A DNA stretch of 11,700 nucleotides from Methylaequor sp002691245 (GTDB lineage: Bacteria; Pseudomonadota; Alphaproteobacteria; Methylaequorales; Methylaequoraceae): positions 1-11,700 of the forward strand of contig NZHH01000010.1 of NCBI GenBank assembly GCA_002691245.1. Reading direction: 5' to 3'. The translations under genes and the position numbers were made by a program. Under the pieces are notes generated by a model. The model did no database searches and had not been told where the DNA came from. It was given only the letters and a program-made list of their open reading frames with translations. Shown one piece after another: positions 1 to 6,640 of this stretch (the stretch's first letter is position 1; every line of letters starts with the position of its first letter).

Positions 1-201
1 ATGATTGGTAAAATAATCTTGAAATATATATTCTTCACCATTTTTGGATTTTGCAATTAAATCTGTTTGACTTCTTGATAAATGTGCCTTAGGAAACCAA
101 GATGGGACTCCCTCAATATCTAAACCATTACTTAAGATTAATTGTTTAAATAATTGAATTTGTTGATTTATATTTTCAACAGGTTGTTTCAATATAGCCA
201 T
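1..201 (-). CDS. Partial unidentified protein, N-terminal 67 residues only
   Basis: An open minus-strand frame starts at the ATG at 199-201 and runs off the left edge without a stop. It is the first ATG after an in-frame stop at 214-216, so the start is well defined. The visible protein has no signal peptide and no membrane segment. An amphipathic stretch (residues about 8-24) is followed by a polar region ending in DLIAKSKNGEEYIFQDYF (residues 48-65). The pattern of a 'DL.....G..Y...DYF' strand pair resembles the N-terminal module of some large alphaproteobacterial secreted or cadherin-like/RTX adhesins, but this is a memory-based resemblance and weak. No Shine-Dalgarno sequence is visible. 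A promoter lies immediately upstream, so the gene is probably transcribed on its own and not with the transporter gene before it. Coding is fairly sure; function is unknown. Confidence 0.72.
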   Translation of the reverse strand, partial: MAILKQPVENINQQIQLFKQLILSNGLDIEGVPSWFPKAHLSRSQTDLIAKSKNGEEYIFQDYFTNH

Positions 202-212
202 TTGATGTATTA

Positions 213-241
213 TTTATCGACTACAGATATAATAATGTCAA
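213..241 (-). promoter_or_regulatory. Sigma-70-like promoter for the left-edge gene
   Basis: On the minus strand a perfect TTGACA (236-241) is followed after exactly 17 bases by GATAAA (213-218), which matches 4 of 6 positions of TATAAT. The expected transcription start is near 206, leaving only about 5 bases before the ATG at 201. This would be a nearly leaderless mRNA, which fits the lack of a ribosome binding site. The rest of the spacer between 202 and 283 shows no convincing terminator hairpin for the transporter gene upstream. Confidence 0.55.
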
Positions 242-283
242 GCCATAAGAATTAGCCAATGTTAAACTGAAGGTATAATTATT

Positions 284-1660
284 TTATCCTGTTCCTAAAA
301 ATAGCATTGCTCCACCATATATAAAACCAGTTAATAAAAAAATCACGAATGTATAACCCATAATTTGCCTCATATGAAGGCCTGCAATTGCAAGTAATGG
401 TATAGTCCAAAATGGTTGAATCATATTTGTCCATTGGTCACCATACGCTACTCCCAATACAATAACATATGGCTCAACATTTAAATTTTTTGCAGCTTCT
501 ATCATTACTGGACCTTGAACAGCCCATTGACCACCTCCAGATGGAATAAACATATTAACCAAACCCCCAGATAAAAAAGAATAAAAGCCGAGTGTTTCTG
601 GTGAGGATATTTGCGAGATTTTTTCTGCAACCACATTAATCAGCCCAGTATCTGCCATCATACCCATTATCCCAGCATAAAAAGGATATTGAAGTATTAT
701 AGGGCCAACTGTAATGGCAGCTTTGTTTACTAATTTTACATAATGGATTGGGGAATTAGATAATAACAATCCAATACCCAAGAACGTCCAACTAACCAAA
801 TTTAAGTCTAAAGAGAAGCCCTTTTTATAAAAGACATACAAAATAAAAAACAACAAACAAAAACCAACAAATAAACTAATAAATCTATTATTTTCAATTA
901 TTTGAGCGAATGTTCTATTATCATTTGTAAGACTATTTTCATCATTATTTTCAGTATCTACTCTAAAGACATTAGGATCAATCTCATTTATTTCAGAATC
1001 ATTGACAGGTCTCATCAAGGGGTTAACTACTGTTATTATTATTAAAGTAATTACTGCCAATGTAATATTAAAACTTGTAAAAATTGTTTCAGTAACAGGA
1101 ATAATGCCTATTTGATTGATTAATGAATGCCCTTCTGATGAAACGAATAACGCTGCTGAAGAAGAATACCCCATATGCCATATTACATAACCTGAGTATG
1201 CAGATGCTACTAGAAGCGGATAATGTATTCTTATTCTTTTTTTTGAACACCCAATAGCGACAAATTTTGATACTATTCCTCCAACAATTAAACCAAAAGA
1301 CCAAGCAAATAGGCTTGCAATTCCTGAAATAAATGTAACTAGAGCATATGCTTGAATCTGTGTATTTGGATAGGATCCTATTTTAGATAAAGTATTTTCG
1401 ACTGGTTTAGTATGAGCAAGAGCATGGGCTGTAATCATTATAATAGTTATTTGCGCTGTAAATGTAAATAATTTGGGAAGACCATTTCCCCACGCCTCTA
1501 AGACCTCAACAGGAGTAGAGTCTGTGTTAACTAGTGCTAATATAAAAGTTAACACAGACAATACTATTACGAAAATAAATGCATCTGGATAAAATCTTTC
1601 AACTAATTTAACAAATGGTTTGGATAAACTGTTAAAAATTCCAAGTTTTTGTGATGACAT
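284..1660 (-). CDS. atoE: AtoE-family short-chain fatty acid transporter
   Basis: A 458-residue integral inner-membrane protein of the AtoE / TIGR00366 family; E. coli AtoE is about 440 residues. The family is thought to take up short-chain fatty acids such as acetoacetate or butyrate. Hydrophobic segments lie near residues 25-45, 65-82, 103-135, 148-165, 195-213, 260-278, 288-301, 315-335, 358-375, 396-406 and 418-455. Family signature stretches are SAYSGYVIWHMGYSS (153-167, continuing to SEGH at 175-178), PSGGGQWAVQGP (373-384) and GDQWTNMIQPFW (407-418). A polar, acidic cytosolic or periplasmic loop at about 217-258 is the least conserved-looking part. It is the last gene of the mmsA operon, 4 bases after the propeller gene. 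That gap (GAAA) offers no ribosome site, so translation probably depends on the upstream gene. The true substrate is unknown; the neighbours suggest a short hydroxy or keto acid. Confidence 0.88.
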   Translation of the reverse strand: MSSQKLGIFNSLSKPFVKLVERFYPDAFIFVIVLSVLTFILALVNTDSTPVEVLEAWGNGLPKLFTFTAQITIIMITAHALAHTKPVENTLSKIGSYPNTQIQAYALVTFISGIASLFAWSFGLIVGGIVSKFVAIGCSKKRIRIHYPLLVASAYSGYVIWHMGYSSSAALFVSSEGHSLINQIGIIPVTETIFTSFNITLAVITLIIITVVNPLMRPVNDSEINEIDPNVFRVDTENNDENSLTNDNRTFAQIIENNRFISLFVGFCLLFFILYVFYKKGFSLDLNLVSWTFLGIGLLLSNSPIHYVKLVNKAAITVGPIILQYPFYAGIMGMMADTGLINVVAEKISQISSPETLGFYSFLSGGLVNMFIPSGGGQWAVQGPVMIEAAKNLNVEPYVIVLGVAYGDQWTNMIQPFWTIPLLAIAGLHMRQIMGYTFVIFLLTGFIYGGAMLFLGTG

Positions 1661-1664
1661 TTTC

Positions 1665-2546
1665 TTATTTAACTTTTAATGCAATAACCTTTCCTTCAGC
1701 CATTATTGGGATGATGATAAGGTTTTTATCTAAAATTACCTCATGATCAGCTGCACCTTTTCCAACTTCGGCTATTACTTTAAATTTTCCTTTTTTATTA
1801 ATATTATAAAGCTTTGCACCAGTCCAATCAGTAACGTAATACGAACCTTTACCATCCGGCTCTATACCATCTAAATTACCAATTGGTTTCTTACCTAGAT
1901 TTTTAATTTCTTTTGTGTGAATATCGATACTTTTTAGGCTTCCTTTTAACTCTGGAGTTCCCCAGCCTTCCATAACTGCTCCCCAGCTTCCCACAATGAG
2001 GTTACCCTCTTCATCATCAATGTGAATTCCATTAGGTGCTAAACCTGGACTATAAAACCAAGCAGGAAGTTGTCCGAATTGATTTAATCTATAGATAGTA
2101 TCATTATATGTATCCCCGACATAAACATTACCGTATTTATCATGAGTAACGTCATTCATGCACACTGAACCATACCCCTTATATTTATTTGTAACTTTAG
2201 CGGTTGCAATATCAACTTCTACTAACTCGTCAATATCTGCTATATATAACTTATCCTTACTAATTGTAAGCCCTTTGGGAGCATTGAGTTTATCGATCCA
2301 TTTTTGTTCTATTACAGTTCCATCAAGACCAATTTTGGATATATATCCGGTACCATCTTTATTAAATGGATGATCTGTAATATTTGAAACATACAGAACA
2401 TCATTTGTTGCATCATAAATAACCGATTCTGGTAACTCAAAAATCTTTTCTGTTTCCCAAACTGTTTCAACATGTCCATCAGAATGGGCACTTTGATCTA
2501 AAAAATTAAGCGAAAAGATCGCAAGTATCATCAATAACTTTTTCAT
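1665..2546 (-). CDS. Secreted SMP-30/gluconolactonase-like beta-propeller
   Basis: A 293-residue protein with an N-terminal signal peptide (basic MKK, hydrophobic 4-16, likely cut near residue 22), so probably periplasmic. The rest consists of repeated beta-strand blades ending in 'YV.D/YVSD'-type motifs, as in SMP-30/gluconolactonase/LRE-like six-bladed propellers. The metal ligands of that family can be matched: Glu40 in LPESVIYD, Asn172 in APNGIHID and Asp226 in NLDGIEPD. Asn131-Asp132 in MNDVTHDKYGN match the substrate-binding Asn-Asp pair of SMP-30. This supports a working divalent-metal hydrolase such as a lactonase or esterase, as opposed to an empty scaffold; the substrate is unknown. 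It sits between mmsA and the transporter gene and has the clearest Shine-Dalgarno sequence in the window. A related strictosidine-synthase-like or NHL-type propeller remains possible. Confidence 0.8.
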   Translation of the reverse strand: MKKLLMILAIFSLNFLDQSAHSDGHVETVWETEKIFELPESVIYDATNDVLYVSNITDHPFNKDGTGYISKIGLDGTVIEQKWIDKLNAPKGLTISKDKLYIADIDELVEVDIATAKVTNKYKGYGSVCMNDVTHDKYGNVYVGDTYNDTIYRLNQFGQLPAWFYSPGLAPNGIHIDDEEGNLIVGSWGAVMEGWGTPELKGSLKSIDIHTKEIKNLGKKPIGNLDGIEPDGKGSYYVTDWTGAKLYNINKKGKFKVIAEVGKGAADHEVILDKNLIIIPIMAEGKVIALKVK

Positions 2547-2550
2547 TTTT

Positions 2551-2557
2551 ACTCCTT
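2551..2557 (-). promoter_or_regulatory. Shine-Dalgarno site of the propeller gene
   Basis: AAGGAGT on the minus strand ends 4 bases before the ATG at 2546 and begins directly after the mmsA stop codon (2558-2560). It is the only strong ribosome binding site I can see in the window. It supports this start codon and suggests higher expression, or independent initiation, of the secreted protein. Confidence 0.8.
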
Positions 2558-4063
2558 TTATTGTTTTAAATTATTAGGCATTGATAAATCTACTCCTTTT
2601 GATGAGCCTGAAGAAGGCCACCTTTGAGTAATTGTCTTTCTTTGAGTGTAAAATCTTACACCATCTGGACCATATATATTTAGATCACCAAAGAGCGAGT
2701 TTTTCCAACCTCCAAAACTGTGATATGAAGATGGAACAGGCAAGGGAATATTAACACCTACCATGCCAATTTCCACTTGTTCTGAAAAAATTCTTGCATT
2801 TTCACCACTACTTGTAAAAATGCAACATCCGTTACCAAATTTGTTGTTATTTATTAATGTAATTGCCTCAGAAACATGATTCACCTCCATTACCTGCAGA
2901 ACTGGCCCAAAAATTTCATTTTGATAGGATTCCATACCTGATTTAACCTTATCAATAATAGTTGGCCCTAAAAAATATCCATTTTTAGAATTTTTCCCTT
3001 TTAATGAATCCCTTCCATCAATTATGATAGCAGCTCCCTCTTCCTCAGATAATTTAATATAATTCCTAACAGAATCTAAATGCTCTTTTGATACGAGTGG
3101 TCCGAAACTATTAGAATTTAAATCATCCAAACCAAATTTAAGTTTTGATACTTTTTTTTTTAGACTGTCCATAAACTTATCTTTAACTTCTGAAAAAACA
3201 ACAGCTACAGACAATGCCATACAACGTTGACCTGAAGATCCAAATGCTGCTGATATTAATTGATCGGTTGTATACTCAATATCTGCATCAGGTAGTATTA
3301 AAGCATGATTTTTGGCCCCACCTAATGCCTGGCATCGTTTTCCAGAAATAGCTGAGGATTCATAGATACTTTTTGCCACAGGAGTTGAACCAACAAAGCT
3401 TACAGCTTTTATTCTTTCGTCTTTAATTAAAGTATTAGCAACAGTTTTGTCTCCGTTTAAAAGATTAAGCAAACCTCTAGGTGCTTTGGTTTCATTGAAA
3501 AGCTCAACTATAAACATCGAACCAAGAGGATCTTTTTCAGAGGGTTTTAAAATAAATGAGTTCCCAGTAGCAATTGCTAAAGGAAACATCCAAAGTGGAA
3601 CCATAGCGGGAAAATTAAAAGGAGTTATACCTAGAACTGGTCCCAAAGGTGAAAATTCACTCCAAGAATCAACAGATGTGCTTATGTTTTTATTAAATTC
3701 ACCTTTAAGAATTTCACCAATTCCACAAGCATACTCAACATTTTCGATTCCTCTACGCACCTCACCGACAGCGTCATCATGTACTTTCCCAAGATCTTCA
3801 CTAATAAAATTAGCTAATTTATTAATATTTTTCTCAAGTAGCACCTTATAATCAAATAAAATTGATGCACGTTTTGCAATTGAGTATGTTTTCCATTTTT
3901 CAAAAGCCTCGATGGAGCTATTCAATGTTTTATTGATAGTTTCTGAGGAGGCATTAGATATTTTGGAGATAACTTGACCGTTTACTGGATTAAAAATCTC
4001 AATGGATTTTCCAGATTCAACAACCCTCTTCCCATTAATAATATGACCTAAATTTTCTGACAT
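2558..4063 (-). CDS. mmsA: Methylmalonate-semialdehyde dehydrogenase (CoA-acylating)
   Basis: A 501-residue cytosolic aldehyde dehydrogenase of the MmsA/IolA family. The family oxidises methylmalonate semialdehyde or malonate semialdehyde with NAD+ and CoA to propionyl-CoA or acetyl-CoA plus CO2. Visible features in order: N-terminal GHIINGKRV (6-14), oxyanion-hole Asn150 in ITPFNFP, the cofactor-binding SFVGSTPVAK (222-231), ALGGAKNH (247-253) and the catalytic Cys281 in SGQRCMALS. The Glu of the ELGG motif used as base by hydrolytic aldehyde dehydrogenases is Ala here (ALGG), as expected for the CoA-acylating branch. Length matches the family (about 500). It is first in a three-gene operon and divergent from a LysR gene. 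Usual partners in valine breakdown (hydroxyisobutyrate dehydrogenase, acyl-CoA dehydrogenase, enoyl-CoA hydratase) are absent here. A 10-A run on the coding strand (3152-3161) lies inside an intact frame. Confidence 0.95.
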   Translation of the reverse strand: MSENLGHIINGKRVVESGKSIEIFNPVNGQVISKISNASSETINKTLNSSIEAFEKWKTYSIAKRASILFDYKVLLEKNINKLANFISEDLGKVHDDAVGEVRRGIENVEYACGIGEILKGEFNKNISTSVDSWSEFSPLGPVLGITPFNFPAMVPLWMFPLAIATGNSFILKPSEKDPLGSMFIVELFNETKAPRGLLNLLNGDKTVANTLIKDERIKAVSFVGSTPVAKSIYESSAISGKRCQALGGAKNHALILPDADIEYTTDQLISAAFGSSGQRCMALSVAVVFSEVKDKFMDSLKKKVSKLKFGLDDLNSNSFGPLVSKEHLDSVRNYIKLSEEEGAAIIIDGRDSLKGKNSKNGYFLGPTIIDKVKSGMESYQNEIFGPVLQVMEVNHVSEAITLINNNKFGNGCCIFTSSGENARIFSEQVEIGMVGVNIPLPVPSSYHSFGGWKNSLFGDLNIYGPDGVRFYTQRKTITQRWPSSGSSKGVDLSMPNNLKQ

Positions 4064-4168
4064 ATGATATGACTATATATATATTAATTTGCATTTCAAT
4101 TCAGAATTAAGAATTATCAGATTGCAAAAAAGCATTTTAAATTAAGGTTTTTCAGGTTAAGATTAAAT
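4064..4168. promoter_or_regulatory. Divergent mmsA/LysR control region with inverted repeats
   Basis: This 105-base spacer separates two divergent starts and should hold both promoters. An inner perfect dyad is AATTC (4098-4102) with GAATT (4104-4108), and a further GAATT copy at 4111-4115. An outer dyad is TTTGCA (4088-4093) with TGCAAA (4123-4128). Such clustered half-sites between a LysR gene and its neighbour are typical of LysR operators, although a clean ATC-N9-GAT box is not present. A possible mmsA promoter on the minus strand is TTGAAA (4094-4099) with TATAGT (4072-4077) at 16 bases spacing, inside a TA tract (4074-4085). Its -35 would overlap the dyads. No strong ribosome site precedes either gene. 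Confidence 0.5.
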
Positions 4169-5062
4169 ATGTTTAATTGGGATGATTTGAATTCCTTCCT
4201 TACCCTTTCTAGGTGCTCTAAACTAAAACTAGCATCTAAAAAATTAAAAGTTGAATCTACAACTATTGCAAGGAGAATTTCACGCTTAGAAAGCAGTCTA
4301 AAACTTGAGTTATTTTATAAATCACCAAAAGGTTATCTATTAACTGAAAAAGGTTCAGAACTTCTTAAGTATGCAGAAAAAATAGAAAATGAAATATATG
4401 GAATAAATTTTAATTTTTCACAATCAAATCCAAATATAAGAGGAAAAGTAAGATTAAGTGTTGGTGAAGGTTTAGGAGTTGAAATTATAAGCAAGTATAT
4501 AAATAAATTTTACAATAAATACCCTGAAATAGAAATAGAATTATTAGCCGATACAAGATCAAGAAGTTTGTCTAATAGAGAAACAGATATCCTTATATCT
4601 CTATCAAGACCTAAAAAAGGAAGATTATTATCATGGAAACTTTGTGATTACTTTGTAAAGTTATATGGTTCTAAAAATTACAGTAAAGATATTGAAAGTA
4701 TAAAAAATACTAAAGATTTAATAAACCACAACTTTGTAAGCTATGTTGATGAGTTAGTTGAGTTTCCTGAATTAAATTATCTCAAAGAGGTTAATAAAAA
4801 TCTATCAGTTGTTTTTTCAAGCAATAGTCTGAGATCGCAACTTCTGGCCGTAAAAAATGGTGTTGGTTTAGGATTACTTCATTCATTCATTGCAAAAAAA
4901 GAGACCGGATTGCTTGCGATACTACCTGAAATCATAAATATAAAAAGAGAATATTGGATAGTTATTCATGAAAATTTATCAAACTTGAGGAGAATTAAAG
5001 CTGTCACAAATTTTTTAACAACAATATTAAAAAATGAAAAAAAGAATTTGTATGAGCTTTAG
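4169..5062 (+). CDS. LysR-type transcriptional regulator
   Basis: A 297-residue protein of usual LysR length. The winged helix-turn-helix covers about residues 4-63, with the recognition region LASKKLKVESTTIARRISRL (21-40) followed by the conserved leucine/phenylalanine stretch ELFYKSPKGYLLTEKG (47-62). A linker helix follows (about 64-88), then the effector-binding domain from about residue 92 (RGKVRLSVGEG) to about 285. The protein probably senses a small acid or CoA-pathway intermediate and activates the divergent mmsA operon; this is inferred from position only. It is the only plus-strand gene in the window. Its TAG stop overlaps the stop of the convergent MBL-fold gene. The start at 4169 gives the standard N-terminus (FNWDDLNSFLTL), although no clear Shine-Dalgarno sequence precedes it. 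Confidence 0.92.
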   Translation: MFNWDDLNSFLTLSRCSKLKLASKKLKVESTTIARRISRLESSLKLELFYKSPKGYLLTEKGSELLKYAEKIENEIYGINFNFSQSNPNIRGKVRLSVGEGLGVEIISKYINKFYNKYPEIEIELLADTRSRSLSNRETDILISLSRPKKGRLLSWKLCDYFVKLYGSKNYSKDIESIKNTKDLINHNFVSYVDELVEFPELNYLKEVNKNLSVVFSSNSLRSQLLAVKNGVGLGLLHSFIAKKETGLLAILPEIINIKREYWIVIHENLSNLRRIKAVTNFLTTILKNEKKNLYEL

Positions 5063-5068
5063 TAAGCT
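5055..5068. terminator. Short hairpin over the convergent stop codons
   Basis: AGCTT-TAGT-AAGCT forms a 5-bp stem with a 4-base loop that contains the LysR stop and part of the opposite stop. It is followed on the plus side by TTTAAATTT and on the minus side by a less uniform AT stretch. It could act as a weak bidirectional terminator between the two converging units, but the stem is short and AT-rich, so the call is tentative. Confidence 0.25.
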
Positions 5069-5844
5069 TTTAAATTTATTGTTAGACCGTCATACGCAGC
5101 TTCACAGTTTTCTGGTAGTAATGAATTAATATGTTCGTAATCGACTTCGTAATTCATATGAGTTAAGACCGTCCTCTTTGGCCTTAACCTCTCAATCCAG
5201 GTTAAAACTTTTTCAAAATGAGCATGAGACTTATGAGGTTTAAACCTCAAACAATCCACAATCCATAAATCTAAATTTTGTAGTTGAGCGAAGACTTGTT
5301 CACTTATGTCAAATACATCTGATGAATAAGCAAAATTATCTATTCTAAATCCAGTTGATTCAATAAAGCCATGATCTTGCTGAAAACTTAATATTTCCAA
5401 ATTTTTTATTTTGAATATCCCATCTATCTCATTGGGAATTAAGCAGGGTTTATAATAAAAACCATTAGCTTGAGGAGCTAATTTTTCAAAAACATAACCA
5501 AACCTTTTATTAATTTCTTCAATATTTTGTTTTGTTGCGTACAATTGTATATCTTTATCCATAATTACATTTAGAAATCTAAAATCATCAATTCCGTTAA
5601 TATGATCTGCATGACAATGTGTTATTAAAACTCCATCCAGATTTGTTAAATTTGCATTTAATAGTTGTTGTCGTAAATCTGGTGTAGCATCTATGAGTAA
5701 TGAGGTATTTGAAGTTTCAATTAAGATAGACGATCTTAATCTTCTATTTTTTGGGTTGTTAGGGTCACATTTACCCCAATTATTTCCAATCGCTGGCACA
5801 CCAGAAGAACTTCCGCAGCCTAAAACTGTTATTTTAAACTTCAT
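5059..5844 (-). CDS. PhnP-like metallo-beta-lactamase-fold hydrolase
   Basis: A 261-residue cytosolic MBL-fold protein. The N-terminal strand with a glycine loop is KITVLGCGSSSGVPAIG (4-20). The metal site HxHxDH is His76-Cys-His78-Ala-Asp80-His81 in ITHCHADHINGIDDFR. Further likely ligands are His158 (QQDHGF), Asp176 (YSSD) and His229 (LTHMNYEVDY); His207 and His209 of HKSHAHF are conserved in this subgroup. The pattern fits the PhnP/YycJ-like phosphodiesterase-nuclease group more than beta-lactamases. PhnP cleaves cyclic ribose phosphates, but no phn genes are near, so the substrate is open. In many alphaproteobacteria this gene directly follows tatD, as here with an 11-base overlap, suggesting a shared nucleic-acid or nucleotide clean-up role. 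It is the last gene of the housekeeping operon. Confidence 0.88.
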   Translation of the reverse strand: MKFKITVLGCGSSSGVPAIGNNWGKCDPNNPKNRRLRSSILIETSNTSLLIDATPDLRQQLLNANLTNLDGVLITHCHADHINGIDDFRFLNVIMDKDIQLYATKQNIEEINKRFGYVFEKLAPQANGFYYKPCLIPNEIDGIFKIKNLEILSFQQDHGFIESTGFRIDNFAYSSDVFDISEQVFAQLQNLDLWIVDCLRFKPHKSHAHFEKVLTWIERLRPKRTVLTHMNYEVDYEHINSLLPENCEAAYDGLTINLKAY

Positions 5845-6640
5845 TTTGTGCTTTTGAAAAAAGTTTAAAAAAGTTTTTTGTTGTTACTTCTGCTGCTTTT
5901 TCAATCTCAATGTCTTTGATTTGAGCAATTTTTTTCAAAGTAAAAAGAGTATTTGCTGGTTCATTTCTTTTTCCTCTGTAAGGAACTGGCGAAAGATATG
6001 GGGCATCTGTTTCTACTAAAATTTTATCAATTGGTATGTAATTAACAATTTTTCTTAAATTATCATTGTTTTTAAATGTTATTATGCCAGAAAAAGATAT
6101 ATAAAAGTTATTATCTAGTGCACATTTTGCTAAATTCTTATCTGAAGAAAAACAATGAATTAGTCCTTTAATTTTATTTCTTTTACCAAACTTATTTAAA
6201 AAATCAATTGTATCAGAATCAGCGTCTCTTGTATGAATAATTACTGGAGTATCGGTGTTTGATGCAACTTCCATATGTGTTTCAAAATAGCTAATTTGAT
6301 TGGTCCTATTATCTTTATTTCTAAAATAATCTAATCCAGTCTCACCAACACCAATTACTTTTGTTTTTGACAGGTTTGATTCCAACTTTCTCTTTAAAAT
6401 TTCGAGTTCACTTGATTGAAATGAGATTGGAACATTATTAGGGTGAACTCCTGTTGAACACCAAATATTTTTATAGTCTTTCGTAATTTTATGAATTTCT
6501 TCAAATTTATCAAAATTAACTGAAATACTTAACATATAATCAACATTATTTGATCTTGCATTTTCAATAACAAACTGAATGTCTTCTTTAAAATCGATGA
6601 AGTCTAAATGACAATGTGAATCTACAATTTTATTTTTCAT
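5834..6640 (-). CDS. tatD: TatD-family metal-dependent hydrolase (DNase)
   Basis: A 268-residue TIM-barrel metal hydrolase of the TatD/YcfH family, linked to 3'-5' exonuclease activity and DNA repair or turnover. Metal and catalytic residues visible are His9 and His11 (DSHCHLDF), Glu100 (VIGVGETGLDYF), His136 (VIIHTRDAD), His162 (LIHCFSS) and Asp212 (LVETDAPYLSP). Length fits the family (about 260). I chose the ATG at 6640, giving the usual N-terminus MKNKIVDSHCHLD; an in-frame ATG at 6667 would add nine residues lying fully inside metG. Neither start has a clear ribosome site. The gene overlaps the end of metG by 11 bases and the MBL-fold gene by 11 bases, implying translational coupling. 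The gene is unrelated to the Tat secretion machinery despite the family name. Confidence 0.93.
   Translation of the reverse strand: MKNKIVDSHCHLDFIDFKEDIQFVIENARSNNVDYMLSISVNFDKFEEIHKITKDYKNIWCSTGVHPNNVPISFQSSELEILKRKLESNLSKTKVIGVGETGLDYFRNKDNRTNQISYFETHMEVASNTDTPVIIHTRDADSDTIDFLNKFGKRNKIKGLIHCFSSDKNLAKCALDNNFYISFSGIITFKNNDNLRKIVNYIPIDKILVETDAPYLSPVPYRGKRNEPANTLFTLKKIAQIKDIEIEKAAEVTTKNFFKLFSKAQNEV

Noticed and set aside
202..283. Possible terminator after the AtoE gene
   Set aside because: I looked for a stem with a following T run and found only short AT palindromes and a GGCT direct repeat.
3447..3851. 134-codon plus-strand open frame opposite mmsA
   Set aside because: It is antisense to a strongly conserved dehydrogenase; no start signal or recognisable protein. 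Treated as a mirror of the mmsA codons.
284..5062. Recent horizontal transfer of the mmsA module
   Set aside because: No integrase, tRNA, flanking repeat or clear composition break is visible; codon use looks similarly AT-rich to the neighbours.
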